Shown here piece by piece: positions 36,821 through 49,095 of a DNA stretch of 64,000 nucleotides (its first letter is position 1; every line of letters starts with the position of its first letter). Location of the stretch: contig MNCI01002273.1 of assembly GCA_015680685.1 (NCBI GenBank), forward strand, positions 19,698-83,697, written 5' to 3'. The translations under genes were made by a program, and so were the position numbers. The stretch comes from Gnetum montanum (lineage: Eukaryota > Streptophyta > Gnetopsida > Gnetales > Gnetaceae). Under the pieces are notes generated by a model. It was not told the origin of the DNA, did not search any database, and saw only the letters and a program-made list of their open reading frames with translations.

Positions 36821-38966
36821 CTAAATCATCAAGAGATGGGCTAACCCATCAACATCTATGCTCTTATTGGAAACACATCTCTTGTAGCCCTTAAGGTGAT
36901 GCCCAATGTTGCTCTTAAGGTCACCATGCAATTGCTTCAACACTAAAAGTCTCATGTTTGGGCTCTTAGTGAACACCTCTAGAGCTGTGTAAGCTAGGAG
37001 CAAAAAGTTGTCAATATTGATTTGGCCTTGATCATTCATCCTAAACCTGAAAGTAGGTAAAAAAATAAACCATACATAGTTGTAACCTAAAACATGTAAC
37101 ATGAAAAGAATAATCAAGGTAGCAGTACTGCTTATCATTCTATGTGGTAGATGGTGCCTCGAGGATTTTGAAACCATGTATGGGCACAATGTCCCACAAT
37201 TAAGGTGTTGTTCAAGTTATACTATCCAAATTTAGGCATGTTTTAAATTTGCAATAGTTTATGAGGATCCATAGTAGTTTTATCCTCATGTGTCTTCCTT
37301 CATAGTGTCATTAGGTTTATCCATGATAAATTTTACAATGATACTAGAGAATCTAGGGATGATGGTCTCCATAATCATTACCACTACCTCAAACTTCAAG
37401 TGTGACCAAACTATCACATTGTAGTTTTGGAGTAGGTAGGATAGGAAGTCTAAGGCCCCATTCCTAAACCATACCTATGTTGATCGCCGTCCATTTCAAG
37501 ACTTAGGGATTTGGGTGTTAGTATGTCAATGCAATACAATAGCTCCACCATCTCTCTCACCACTAGAATAGACTTCAGGAAGGCCTTGAAACATTTAACC
37601 ACAACAATTACAACCATGAAAACTTAAAAATAAGTCCTTATAACCATATAAAATAGAAAAAATACCTAGTAAAAAATCAAAAACATGATCCAAGTCTACA
37701 ACCAACATTCCATCAGATTTCACACTTAGCACCAAAAATGACTATAGGAAAACACTTAGAAAAAAATATGAATTTTTTTTATTTTATTCTAACCACTTCT
37801 ATCCCATTATTGACATCCCAAAGAATCCCAAAGATCATGGAATGTTGATAGAAAAAATGTTTCACAACCTCAATGTTGCCCATCTTTAGAAGGGGTAAAT
37901 GCATCATAGCCTTGTAACCATGATTTCGTGCAACCGAATGGAAATAGCCATAACTAATTAACCACTTAATGATATTCAATGATTCCATAGCCATTGGAAT
38001 CCTAGAAAACAAGCTATAACTTATAATAAGAAATAATTAGAAATTTTGAATAATTTTTTAGAAAAAATTATGAAAATGCCTTGACCATGGCCATGAACAT
38101 GAATCCCCTTTCATGCAGGGTTGGCAAAAATATTACCAAAAATTTGTCTAAGCACCAAATCGAGTAATTTCAACATCATTTGAAACCTTAAACTAACTCC
38201 TATGTGTTCATAGCTATAAAACAATTTGAAACCATTGTCATGTTTTCAAAAACAAATTTGTGGACTTTCATGAAATTTAAAAAATGGAAAAGAACCCTAT
38301 GTACATAACCCAACTCAAATGACCATAACATCATTAGTACAACCCAAAATCAAATGGAACCATAACCCTCAGAAATATTGAACATAGTACTACAAATCCA
38401 TAATAATAAAGTTTGAAAATATCCACCGTTTCCTTGGTAAAAAATACACAACATTGCTTGCTTTTTCACTCAAAAACCACAAAAATTGTAAGAACTAACT
38501 TAATCTATCCATCAATTATAGCAAATACAACCAAAATAACTCATAACCATTTGAAAATGCATCAAAATAAAGGGGTATGATTTTGTTAAAATCTAATTTT
38601 GGCAAGTCCTTTATCCTAGATCTAAGGAAAACTATTCCATGTTCGTAAAGGTAGAATAAAGCACTAAAACAACTAGCCCATTTAAGAATCTAATTTGCCA
38701 AGAAAAAAACAACCAAATAACCGTAGACATAAATAGAGATGAAAAAAAATAAGGTAGGATTTTCATGAAATTAAAGAATAACAAGTACATAATAATAGAT
38801 CTTTAAAATAGAATAGAAAATGAAAATGGAATAGAAAATCAGTGAGAATGGCCTACCTTGCAAAGGTGGTAGTTGAACTCATCCTAATCCTTGGATGTGG
38901 TAGAAGTGCTAAGGTTTTTGTAGTAGAGTCCACCACCTCCAATGTAGGATTCCTAAAAGGTGCCAT
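36821..38966 (-). pseudogene. Opposite-strand gene of element D: exons 1 to 3, decayed
   Basis: Exon 1 (38966-38857) starts MAPFRNP and is exactly 110 nt like exon 1 of element A, ending CAAG|GTAGGC. The exon 2 relic around 37600-37200 contains VWFRNGALDFLSYLLQ and VIVWSHL, the same block as in A and E. The exon 3 relic starts at 37046 after TTTCAG in the same phase as in A and reads NDQGQINID...LLLAYTALEVF, matching DDDGIHI...MLATTQLALQKF. A minus-strand TATA (CCTATAAAAACA) lies near 39375. Later exons are not secure. Confidence 0.6.
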
Positions 38967-39600
38967 TTTCTTGGTCATGATGCCAAAAAGGGAAGCAAGA
39001 AATGTGGAAACCCTTGTTCTTGGAATGACTACGCTATAGTAGGGCACCAATGGATGGACTATGCTGGTAGTAGGCCACTGATGAATGTTATTACATTAGA
39101 AATAGCTAGTGTGGAATGGCAATGTTGCCACTCAGTAGTAGCTACACTATGCTAATAGTATTCCAGGAAACAATCACTACTACATTGGTAGTGATTAGTA
39201 GGCAATGGCCAAGGTTGGTAGTAGATCACCAATAGTTGGACTACATTGGCAGTAGTCCATAGATGGTTGTTACTACACTAAATTTGAGCAGGAGGCAATA
39301 GTAATGGAGTTAGAGCTCTTCAAAAAGGTGCAAAAGTAAGGAGGTAGGAAGAAAATACAATTTGTGGGATGTTTTTATAGGTGTTCCAATCGAAAACGCT
39401 AGTTTCCTTTTGGAACTCTACTTAACTTGGCCTCAAGAAATGGAAAATAGTACTATGCTAGGGTTCTATAATTTGTTTTTTCAAAAATTTCTATTTTTGA
39501 GTAGGCCTCACACTAGGCACTCCAAAAATAATAAATAAACCATGACTACACTAAGAGTAATCAGTCTTCTAGCCAAACTACCTTGAAAGTTGTTAACTTA
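38967..39600. other. Spacer upstream of element D exon 1, with short TAGTAGGCCAC-type repeats
   Basis: Repeated words such as GACTACGCTA, GGTAGTAGGCCAC and GTAGTCCATAG occur between 39025 and 39290. A minus-strand TATA box candidate lies near 39375. Confidence 0.45.
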
Positions 39601-42330
39601 AGACTGTAAAACAATTATAACATCTAGCTACCTCTACTTAAGAATATGACCAAGTACGATAGTTTTGGATAAGATAAAAAGACTATACTAGAGGGGAGAT
39701 AAGGACTATGCTCAGCCAACATAGTCATAACTACTACCAATGTAGTCCATGATGGGATGGACTTCCAAAAGCCTATCAACCCTCCAAATTAGTAGTATAA
39801 CCTCACCAAACCATGGCTAGAACCCTCAATAACACCAAAACATGATCACAAGCAGTTTCACTTTGAAAAAAAATCAAACCTCGTCATTAACTACATTAAG
39901 AAAAGTGAGGGACTATGCTGGGCCAACAGAGTCTTGGATATTACCCTACATAGTCCAACATCACATCTTACCTTCTTACAATCCCAAGCAACCCATTCAA
40001 TATATTCAACTCTTAGTTAATCCAAAATCAATACATTATTTTCCCAAATCCTAGTTTGAGCCTCCAATGAGCCCAAAGCATGGCCAATTGTAGTAAATAG
40101 AGCCACTCTCTCCCTCTCCCTTGTGATTATGCTAGGGAAACTAGGGACTACAGTAGGCTAGCATAGTTATAGTCCAAGCCTAGTGTAGTCCCCTTGAAAG
40201 TCATCAAAAAATCTCAAAAATCATGAAAACTTGACTCTAGTAGACGTTGAAACCCTAGTTTGATTGCATATGGCCATGAAACCTAGTTTCCTTCATAGTT
40301 TGACATTCATTATAAGGACTACACTAAGGGGAGGAAGAGAACTGTGCTGGGCTAGCATAGCCCATGTCAAAGCCTAGCATAGTGCATCCCAAATTGGAGA
40401 ATCCACCAAGAAAACATAAAAAAACTAACCTCTAGAAAACTATAGAACTCCTTTCCAAGCTACATGAGAACAAAGTTTGCATTTATCACCAATTTGGCCA
40501 TCATAAACTTGGTCTCTATTAGGGAAGATGAGGACTACATTGGGCCAATGTAGTCCCAGTCCAAGCCCAACATAGTCCCCTTGAAAAATTATGAAAAACC
40601 TAAAAAAACATGATAATTGACACCTAAAATCATAAAATGCCATTTGAGGCCTTCTAGAATTGAAACCTACAATTTTTTAGAGTTTTTCACCTTTCTAACT
40701 TGGGCTATACTAAGAGGAGAGGAAGACTACATTGGGCTAGCATAGTCCCCACTCAAAGCCTACTGTAGTCCCTAAACAATTATCAAAAACCCATCCCAAG
40801 TGACTTAGGACCATTGTTGACAAACCTTGTAAGCTTGCCCAAGCCTTTGTGACCTTAAAACTTAATTTTCCCATGATTGTTAACTGCCATAAACTTGACT
40901 ACATTGAGGCAAGTTTGGAACTATGTTGGGCTAGTGTAGTCCCTCTTGAATCCCAACATAGTCCACCACATGAACTTTACAATAGTCCAAAAATCACTTA
41001 GAAAACACCTATATTGACTATAAAACCTTGCTAGGACACATTAAGACTACCAAACTTTGTATTTGAGTCAAAATTTATCATTTTTTAGGCTCTCAACGCT
41101 TGACTATGCTAAGGAGAGATTGGTACTACTCTAGGCTAGTGTAGTCCCTATCAAACCCTAGCATAGTCCATACCAACTTACCAGAGAGATATAAAATCCA
41201 CTTCTAATGAGCCTTGGAGCCTTATCGAGGTCTAAAAAACAAAAGAGTCAATCTTTTTCCATCATTTTTTTATCATCAAAGCTTTGGCTACACTTGAGAA
41301 AGTTGGGACTACATTGGGCCAACATAGTCCCTCTCTAGATCTAGTGTATCCACATAAACTTATCAAAACATTGATCAAAATAGCTTACATTATACATTCA
41401 TAAGTCATGGGGCCCACCAAAGTTGATTCCTACAACCTAAATCCATTTTTAACCTTCCCAACTTAACTACACTAGCAAGGAGACTAGGACTATGCTGGGC
41501 GAGTGTAGTCTCTACCCAAGCCTAGTGTAGTCCCTTCAAAAATGGCCAAAATTGCCTCATAATTGCCAAAATCAACTTCCAAAAACACCCAGAACCTTGC
41601 CAGAACATGTCCAAACCATAGAACATTATAAAACAAGTCAAAATCCATTCTTGTTCAAACCTTTTTCAATCTAGAATCCTTAACTATGTTGGGGACTACA
41701 TGCCCAGTGTAGTGCCATGCTTTTTAGCCATCCAAGGATCAAGCAGGCATGCAAACTAGTAGTTTTTACACCAAGGCCCTATCCAGCAACACTAGTAACC
41801 CTAGAAGCTCATTAGGATGGTTGATCGAGCCTCAAAACTAACCAAAATTCATTTTCCACTCTTAACTATGTTAAGGAAGCTAGGGACTATGTTGGACTAG
41901 CATAGTCCCACTAGGAAGGGAAAATGTGGTAATGATAATTGATAGAAAGTAGCTAAGAATGATCTAAATTTGACCTAGCATGATAAGAACCTTATCCCCA
42001 TGGCTCCCAAGTATTATTTTCACTTTGTTTTGGTCCTAGAAATCCCATGAACTCATGAATCTCCTTGTGAATATGCTGGGGCCTAGTATCCTGGCGTAGT
42101 CATCACTATTAACAAGCTTTTTCCACCTTTTGAGGGTCTAAATGGTGTCAAAACTTGTCAATCTTGAACTTGTACCACATGAACTAGTTGTTTAGAGCAC
42201 TAGAAGCTCAAAAATGATCATGCCAAGCCCTAGAAACAACCCTTCAAGGTAAACTACACTAGGAGAAGGTGAGACTATTCTAGGCCAATGTAGTCACAAC
42301 AAAGATGCCAATTTTGCTCTGAAATAGTCT
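39600..42330. repeat. ~195-bp degenerate tandem array with palindromic core
   Basis: At least fourteen copies of a core like GGGACTAYATTGGGCTA, then TAGTCCC, often followed by AAGCCTAGTGTAGTCCC. Cores lie near 39702, 39908, 40143, 40340, 40530, 40721, 40915, 41113, 41307, 41488, 41690, 41882, 42075 and 42270; most spacings are 181-206 bp. The flanks of each unit are far more diverged than the core. No gene. Confidence 0.85.
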
Positions 42331-42859
42331 CAAAACAACCTTCTCATGTGTCCAAACTCTCTCAAAAACCCTGTAGCCCCATATGATGCTTCTCTAATGT
42401 CTAAAATTGGTGAAATCTACCCTTTTTTGATCAGTATCAGCCAATTTTTTCCATGTGTATTCCATTCTTACAGATTCAACCTTATTTTTGGCCTTGTTTT
42501 GCATTATTGACCTACTTTCTCATTAATTGACTTTATATAGCCTTCATTCAACTTTCTATTTTAACATATTCACCTTATTTTCTCTATCATGATCTTTGAT
42601 GGACCTTATGTAACTTTTGTTTAATCCCATTAGTCATTATTTATCTATTATGGCCTTAGTTGACCTTGTTTTCATTTTTTATCATTGGAATAGTATGTGT
42701 TTACATGGTTACCAAAGTATTTTATATCATTTTAGCATGGTTTGCTTATTTTTACCTACGTGCCACTTAATGTGCTTATGGTTGATATGTTGGATTGAAG
42801 TATGGACACGTGGAAGCAAATTACCTTGCCTTAGAGCTTGAGTGGGCCTCATGGTAATG
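42331..42859. other. AT-rich spacer upstream of element D RT
   Basis: No repeat or gene recognised. The short ORF at 42617-42841 is probably chance or an out-of-frame remnant of the region before RT. Confidence 0.4.
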
Positions 42860-43877
42860 TTGAATGATGCATCAATCTTGATTTTCTAGACCTTGAGCTT
42901 AAGAATCTTGATAACCATATAGCCTTAATTTAAAAACTTATAGAATGGCTTATAAACATAGTTAAAACCCTTGACCTTAAGACTGATGACATAACTGAAG
43001 ACTCTCTAGCTAAGGTTCTTGTCACAACACATAGTGGTGAGGAGAAAATCCTTAATCTAAGTTCCTTGATGGAACCTCAATAGGCTCAAGATATCACCAA
43101 GGTCCTACAAGATAACATAATGTCTTTGCCTAGTCATATGAGGATATGCTAGGCCTAGACCCATGTCTAGTCTAACAAAAAATCATCCTTGATCCTCGCA
43201 TTAGACCAATTAAGAAAAAAGTGTGTAAGATTAGACATGACTTAGCCTTGAAAATTTGTGATGAAATTACAAAGTTATACTAAGCTAGTTTTATTAGAGC
43301 TATTGACTATGTAGAATGAGTGTCTCACGTAGTGATAGTTCCTAAGAAAAATGGAAGTATTCATATTTGTATTGATTTCTGAGACCTAAATAAAGTAACC
43401 ATCAAGGATGACTTTTCTTTATCTAGTATTGATCAACTCATTGATACCATGGTTGGACATGTCTTATTGTCCTTTAGAAATGGGTTCTCAAGATATAACT
43501 ATATTAGAATCAACCCAGAACATCAACTTACCATAACCTCCATGACTCCTTAGGGTACCTTTTACTATACTATGATGTCCTTTGGCCTTAAAAATATAGG
43601 AGCAACCTATCAAAGATCTATGACATATATCTTTAGTGATTACATGTTAGGATTACTCAATGATTATGTAGATGATATAGTTGTTAAGTCCAAAGTGACC
43701 AATGATCATGCTAATGACTTGGACCTTATGCTTAAATAATTCCTTAAGTTTGAACTTAGAATTAATCCTAACAAGTGTGTCTTTGATGTCAAGATTGATA
43801 AGATGCTTAGCTTTGTATTATCTAAAGTAGGGATATGCCATCTCCAAATTGGTAGCACCAACTAACATTAAGGAGCT
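42860..43877 (+). pseudogene. pol: Reverse transcriptase fragment (element D)
   Basis: It aligns with element A 27090-27900: DDITEDSLAKVLVTTHSGEE matches DVTEDPLVEIPVTTSKGE, followed by the HVVIVPKKNGSI-type block, LSFRNGFSRYN (from LSFMDGFSGYN), FGLKNIGATYQ and NDYVDDIVVKSK (near 43655-43690). Nearly every Gln/Arg codon prone to C-to-T has become a stop. The coding continues on the other strand after the N at 43878 (44424 down to 44030), which points to a scaffolding inversion. Confidence 0.8.
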
Positions 43878-44424
43878 NTTTATTCAATAAGAATACTAGT
43901 GCTAGATAATACTTCTCTAGTTTAGAATATCTGGTATAATGGGAAACTAATGCATGACTAAGGTAATATATTGACATTTTTGCATAATCATCACATTTTT
44001 TATTGAGTAAAAAGGCAATGGATGTGTCAGAGATGGAAAGGTAGATATAAAATTATTTACCCTCTTGAGGAGGATATACTAATGGAAGTTGCACCAACTC
44101 TTACTTAAGGTTTTCAAAGGCTTCTTAGTAGTGAGTTGTCCACTTGTAGTGCACTCTTTCCTTAAGCAAGTGTTGCACGAGTTGTAAATTATTTGTAAGC
44201 CTAGTAATGAACCTATGAATAAATGTTAATCTACCTTGTAGTCCTTGAAGCTCCTTAATGTTAGTTGGTGCTACCAATTTGGAGATGGCATATCCCTACT
44301 TTAGATAATACAAAGCTAAGCATCTTATCAATCTTGACATCAAAGACACACTTGTTAGGATTAATTCTAAGTTCAAACTTAAGGAATTATTTAAGCATAA
44401 GGTCCAAGTCATTAGCATGATCAT
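43878..44424 (-). pseudogene. pol: Inverted segment: RT/RNase H continuation of element D
   Basis: 44249-44424 is a reverse complement of 43702-43877 (176 bp, identical as far as I compared by eye). On the minus strand reading continues past that overlap into RNase H (IKELQGLQGRLTFIHRFITR...KWTTHY...SIAFLLSKK). Single Ns flank the segment at 43878 and 44425. Most likely this contig was placed backwards with its overlap left unmerged; a true inverted duplication is the alternative. Confidence 0.75.
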
Positions 44425-44425
44425 N

Positions 44426-45056
44426 CAGAAAAGCCTCCAATAGCCCCAAAAAGCCTCTAGAACTCAACATTATCCTTCATCTTAGCTCTGATGTCCCTCT
44501 GGCAACCAAGATCAATAGTTTGCATTTCTTTTCCATCCCCATTGGTTCCAAAAAGTTTTCCTATGCTTGAACCTACTCAAAAGAGGGGAAAGATGTAGTC
44601 TCAGAGATTAGCCTCCAAGTTGTACTAGTTTGACACTATTTGTAGGTACATTGCAGTCTCTCAAACTCTAGCACATGCATTCTAGGTAGTGTGGTCACAA
44701 TTTAGTAGTCACTAGGTACCTGTTGCTATCCTTGAAAGCATAACACTTTTGCTACTCTCATGAGAGTGTAACATGTCATTGTAACCCTATCTATGCTCAT
44801 GCCATGTGGCACCCATGCCATGTGGTGCTTGCTCTGTGTTTCATGATAAAACTAGTACTATAAATACCTTGATGTTCAATACTCTAGGACTTGGAAAAAT
44901 CAAAAGAGCATTGGGCATTTTAGTTATCTCAGCATTACCGACACTCTTGCACCTGAGTACCCAAGCTTCACACCTTGTTACCTCCCAAAACATAGTCCAC
45001 CATTGTACCCATAGAACACAACAATGGCCAACCTAGTAGGCTTAGCCTCTATTATA
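44426..45056 (+). repeat. Direct duplicate, first copy (LTR of element E)
   Basis: Nearly identical to 45066-45696 at a 640-bp offset, each starting CAGAAAAGCCTCC. Single Ns lie at 44425 and 45057. Near-identity in an area where everything else is old suggests unmerged contig ends. Contains ACTATAAATACC, the LTR TATA box. Confidence 0.8.
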
Positions 45057-45065
45057 NGGACATTA

Positions 45066-45696
45066 CAGAAAAGCCTCCAATAGCCCCAAAAATCCTCTAG
45101 AACTCAACATTATCCTTCATCTTAGCTCTGATGTCCCTCTGGCAACCAAGATCAATAGTTTGCATTTCTTTTCCATCCCCATTGGTCCCAAAAAGTTTTC
45201 CTATGCTTGAACCTACTCAAAAGAGGGGAAAGACGTAGTCTCAGAGATTAGCCTCCAAGTTGTACTAGTTTGACACTATTTGTAGGTACATTGCAGTCTC
45301 TCAAACTCTAGCACATGCATTCTAGGTAGTGTGGTCACAATTTAGTAGTCACTAGGTACCTGTTGCTATCCTTGAAAGCATAACACTTTTGCTACTCTCA
45401 TGAGAGTGTAACATGTCATTGTAACCCTATCTATGCTCATGCCATGTGGCACCCATGCCATGTGGTGCTTGCTCTGTGTTTCATGATAAAACTAGTACTA
45501 TAAATACCTTGATGTTCAATACTCTAGGACTTGGAAAAATCAAAAGAGCATTGGGCATTTTAGTTATCTCAGCATTACCGACACTCTTGCACCTGAGTAC
45601 CCAAGCTTCACACCTTGTTACCTCCCAAAACATAGTCCACCATTGTACCCATAGAACACAACAATGGCCAACCTAGTAGGCTTAGCCTCTATTATA
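45066..45696 (+). repeat. Direct duplicate, second copy (LTR of element E)
   Basis: Continues into the rest of the LTR, so it is probably the properly placed copy. The 76-codon ORFs in both copies (44806 and 45446) are LTR sequence, not genes. Confidence 0.8.
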
Positions 45697-46186
45697 GCTA
45701 CTAACTCAGTGTCTTGGACATTCCAAAGACTATGACTATACTACTATGCTACCACCATGCCTACTTGATGCCATGTATTATTTTCACCTCCTATCTAGCA
45801 AAAGTTACACTCCCTAGTTTTAGGGTGGTGCATTTCTTAGTTTTTAAGCTCTATTTCATTTCTTTTCTAAGAATTTTTCTTTGATATTAAGCATAAATCT
45901 TACATTTCTCTACTATTCAATATATATTTGCATGCTCACATCACTATTTTTGGGTCAGGACTCTCTACCACACTCTTGCTTGCTATCCCGATGTCTACAC
46001 GTAATGCTATACAAACCAGTCTTACAAATGATTATTTTAACACCACATAAGTCCCTATCTGATTAACCAAACCATTCAAGCCACCTCTTTTCCATTTATT
46101 AGCATGGCCCTCACATGGATTTGAGGTCAGGCTATACATTGGTTGACCTCTAAGTGTTCTAGACATTGATGTTTTCAGACATCACA
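45066..46186 (+). repeat. 5' LTR of element E (left end not defined)
   Basis: It shares with the element A LTR the TATA context (about 45497-45506), GGTACCxAAGCT-type words downstream, and the end GATGTTTTCAGACATCACA. By comparison with A its start should lie near 44.6 kb in true sequence, inside the duplicated and rearranged segment. Confidence 0.75.
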
Positions 46187-46191
46187 GTTTT

Positions 46192-46210
46192 TGATGCTAA
46201 AAGAAGGGCC
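46192..46210 (+). other. Primer-binding site, element E
   Basis: TGATGCTAAAAGAAGGGCC, five bases after the LTR, a decayed version of the sites in elements A and F. Confidence 0.7.
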
Positions 46211-46660
46211 TCCCATTCCTTCTGTGTTCAAGGGTAGTCCCACGTGCTTTCTATACCTCTATCACTAGTGGTAAGCTAGCATAGACATAACACCCCTATG
46301 GACCTATCACAATAGTAGCTAGATCATAGACCAGTCTAGGAGTTTTCTACGTTTTGGTTGTTCTACATCAGTCCCAATTATTAGTTCCCCTGGAACCTTG
46401 TAGGACAAAAAGCCCAACTATGTTTGTTGTGTAAAGCTTTGAGTGCTCTGGAGAGCATAACAACACTTTAGAGTGTAATAATCCCTCAAATCATAATGAG
46501 CGTAATGCTAGAGTTAGTCACTTTTTCATAGCATTTCTAGAGTTGGTCATTTTTAACCTATTTTCATAGTTTTCATACTTAACTATTTTTTTTCAATGGT
46601 TTTTTCACTATAATGTTTTCTATTAGCACTTTCTCCTCTTCCATTTTTCTAAGTAGAAAC

Positions 46661-49095
46661 ATGAATTCCATGAACACGTCCACATTTTTCTTGAGCATGG
46701 AGGTTGCTCATCCTATTCAACAAGGAGTAGACATTGAGCAACCCCCCAGTCTAGTATGACCTCAATGGCAGTCTCTCAGACTACATAATCGATTTCCTGA
46801 ATATATCACATTAGACAAAGAATAGTACAGCTTTCTTTATGCAAAGCTTTTGAAGGGCCTTTCATTAGATCACCAAGAAATAGAAACAAAGTGTAATTTT
46901 GAAATCATTCATCAAAATGAGAAGGAGTTTCTTCCCGCCCCTGATGCAATCATCCTAGTCACCAACACCTTTAGGTGGCTCCTAGACCAACTTATTAGGA
47001 TGAGTGGGCTAAAAGAACAAGATGTGATATCAAACTATGATGAGCCCCTATAGGATGGACAAGAGGAGCTTGAGTCTTATTCAAGTAGTAGTGTTCCATT
47101 TTATGTCTCTATCTAATAACCTACCTCTACTTTTATGCCACACCAGTCACCATCCTCTTCCTTCTTTGAGGTAGTGGTGACACTTTTGCAACCTAAGTGC
47201 ACGCTTGTGGTAGCTAGCCACCAAGTCTTGCATGCACAACAAAGTGTAGGACCTTCTACCACTCTCCCCTTCATCATCCCCTCCTAGTCTATGTAGCCTT
47301 CCATGTTGGCATCCATGATGCTGACACTACCATATGTACATGATATCCATATCTTAGTTGCAAACAAGTCAGATGTCCTTCATCCTAGCCATCTCAGTAG
47401 CACCTTCGACAATAGCCCAAGCCCCAACTGTGTGCTAGGTTGCAACCTTTGTGCCTATGGCATAGTTGTCACACATGCCATAATACATGCAATCGAAGGC
47501 TCAAAAAGCATCACATGTGGTAACAAAATCCACAATTGGGTTGTGGACCACTTTGATGTCACCACCAATAGCATAACTAGTGCAAACCTTTATGGAATCC
47601 TTGAGTTTAGACCAAGGATTCCAACTCATCCAAACTCTCATGGAGAAGGTTCGGTGGCTTAAAGTAGCCAACTCAGAAATGGTCCATGTGATATACTTCT
47701 ATAAAGATGATCCCATTAGTCCTATGGTCCTAGCACTAAATTTGCCTCCTAAGGTCCAACTTCAAAAAAATACAATGGTGATGAGGACCCCAACACCCAC
47801 CTGGTAACTTTCCATTCTAAATGCTTTCTTTTGAAAGTGTGGCCACATGTAATCATCCATGTCTTTGCCATGTCCTTGACTAGCAAAGCTCTCGATTGGT
47901 ACCTTGCACTTCCTAGAGCTTCCATTTTGACTTTGGAGGAGCTACTCAGCTAATTTGTGATCCACTTCAAGTACAACTTGAAGCCCAAGGCCACTCTAGA
48001 CCAACTAATGAACATCATGCAAGGGGTGCTAGAGCTGATACAAAAATTTATACAAGTTTGTAGTGATTTCCTAAATGAAATTCATGAGTCGATAGTAGAA
48101 AATTACCTTCTAGCTATCTTTAAGGGTATAGTAAATGACTTTATCAAGTCAAAGTTGTACTATTTATCCCTACATTTTCTCAACCAAGTTGTTGCTTAAA
48201 CAAAGAGCATACAAGACATAGTGGAACTTAGTAAGGACCTATTCTATGTGGCCTACAAAAACACACATGTAGAAAAGGACAAAGAAAAGGGGAAGGCCAC
48301 AATAACCATTATAGTTGTGGCTGATGAAACCAAATCCAACAACACTATGCCAAAGACCAAGGAACCTAAAGCCCTAGCCAACAACAAGGCATCAGGTTCT
48401 AGCATGGTGGGAACCAACAAACCTACATCATCAATGGCCATGGGGCAAGCTCTCCAAAGGTCAAACTTTGAGTGCAAGGATCACTCAAAGTACATCCCCT
48501 TGCCCATCAAGCTATTAAAGCTCTTAAACTAGTTTCTTAGTGCTGGATGCATTCAACATGAAAAAATTTTTTAGGATGCATGAAGATGCCATGAGAGGTA
48601 CTATGAAGTCTTTAAAAACCCTTATACAGCTATGTCAAATGAGTCCTTGATCCCTAAATACTTTAGATTGGTTAGATTCTACAACTACCACTAGTTGCAT
48701 GGCCATCACATAGACTACTACTTGGCATTGAAAGATTACATTCAATGCATGATTAATTAAGGCAAACTAGTCCTTGATGAAAGTAGTCTTGTATAGCTAG
48801 AAAACCAATCCATGAAGGTATAAAAAGACCCACTCAATGCTAGTAGTACAAGGTATATCATCAATGCCATTAGTGTTGATGACAATGTAGAACTAGCACA
48901 TGAATCATTTGTGGTTTGTGTGTCCTCTAGTGACACTAGGGCCTCAACGTCAACTAGATCATAGTCCTCTTTCATCATTAAAGAACCACCTTGAGCACCC
49001 ATGACACCCTTTGTGGGTAGGGCCCCACAACACGTTGTCGCAATGGTAACCTAGACACATTTTGTCATTAGGATGCTAAGATGTGTAGATCCCCT
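46661..49095 (+). pseudogene. gag: gag, decayed (element E, 5' part)
   Basis: The start MNSMNTS at 46661 is followed by the conserved N-terminal block (FLYAKLLKGLSLDHQEIE, EKEFLPAPD), a Pro-rich linker and the gag domain around 47640-48200 (VIYFYKDDPISPMVLAL, IVNDFIKSKLYYLS), then FECKDHSKYIPLP. All match element A. Stops and frameshifts are frequent. Element F interrupts the gene; the protease half resumes at 58487. Confidence 0.82.

Noticed and set aside
37779-38012. Possible ankyrin-like ORF on the minus strand
   Set aside because: The resemblance rests on a few residues; it lies where the intron between exons 1 and 2 of the decayed opposite-strand gene is expected.
44806-45676. Two identical 76-codon ORFs
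   Set aside because: They lie in the duplicated LTR segment of element E and cross its TATA region.
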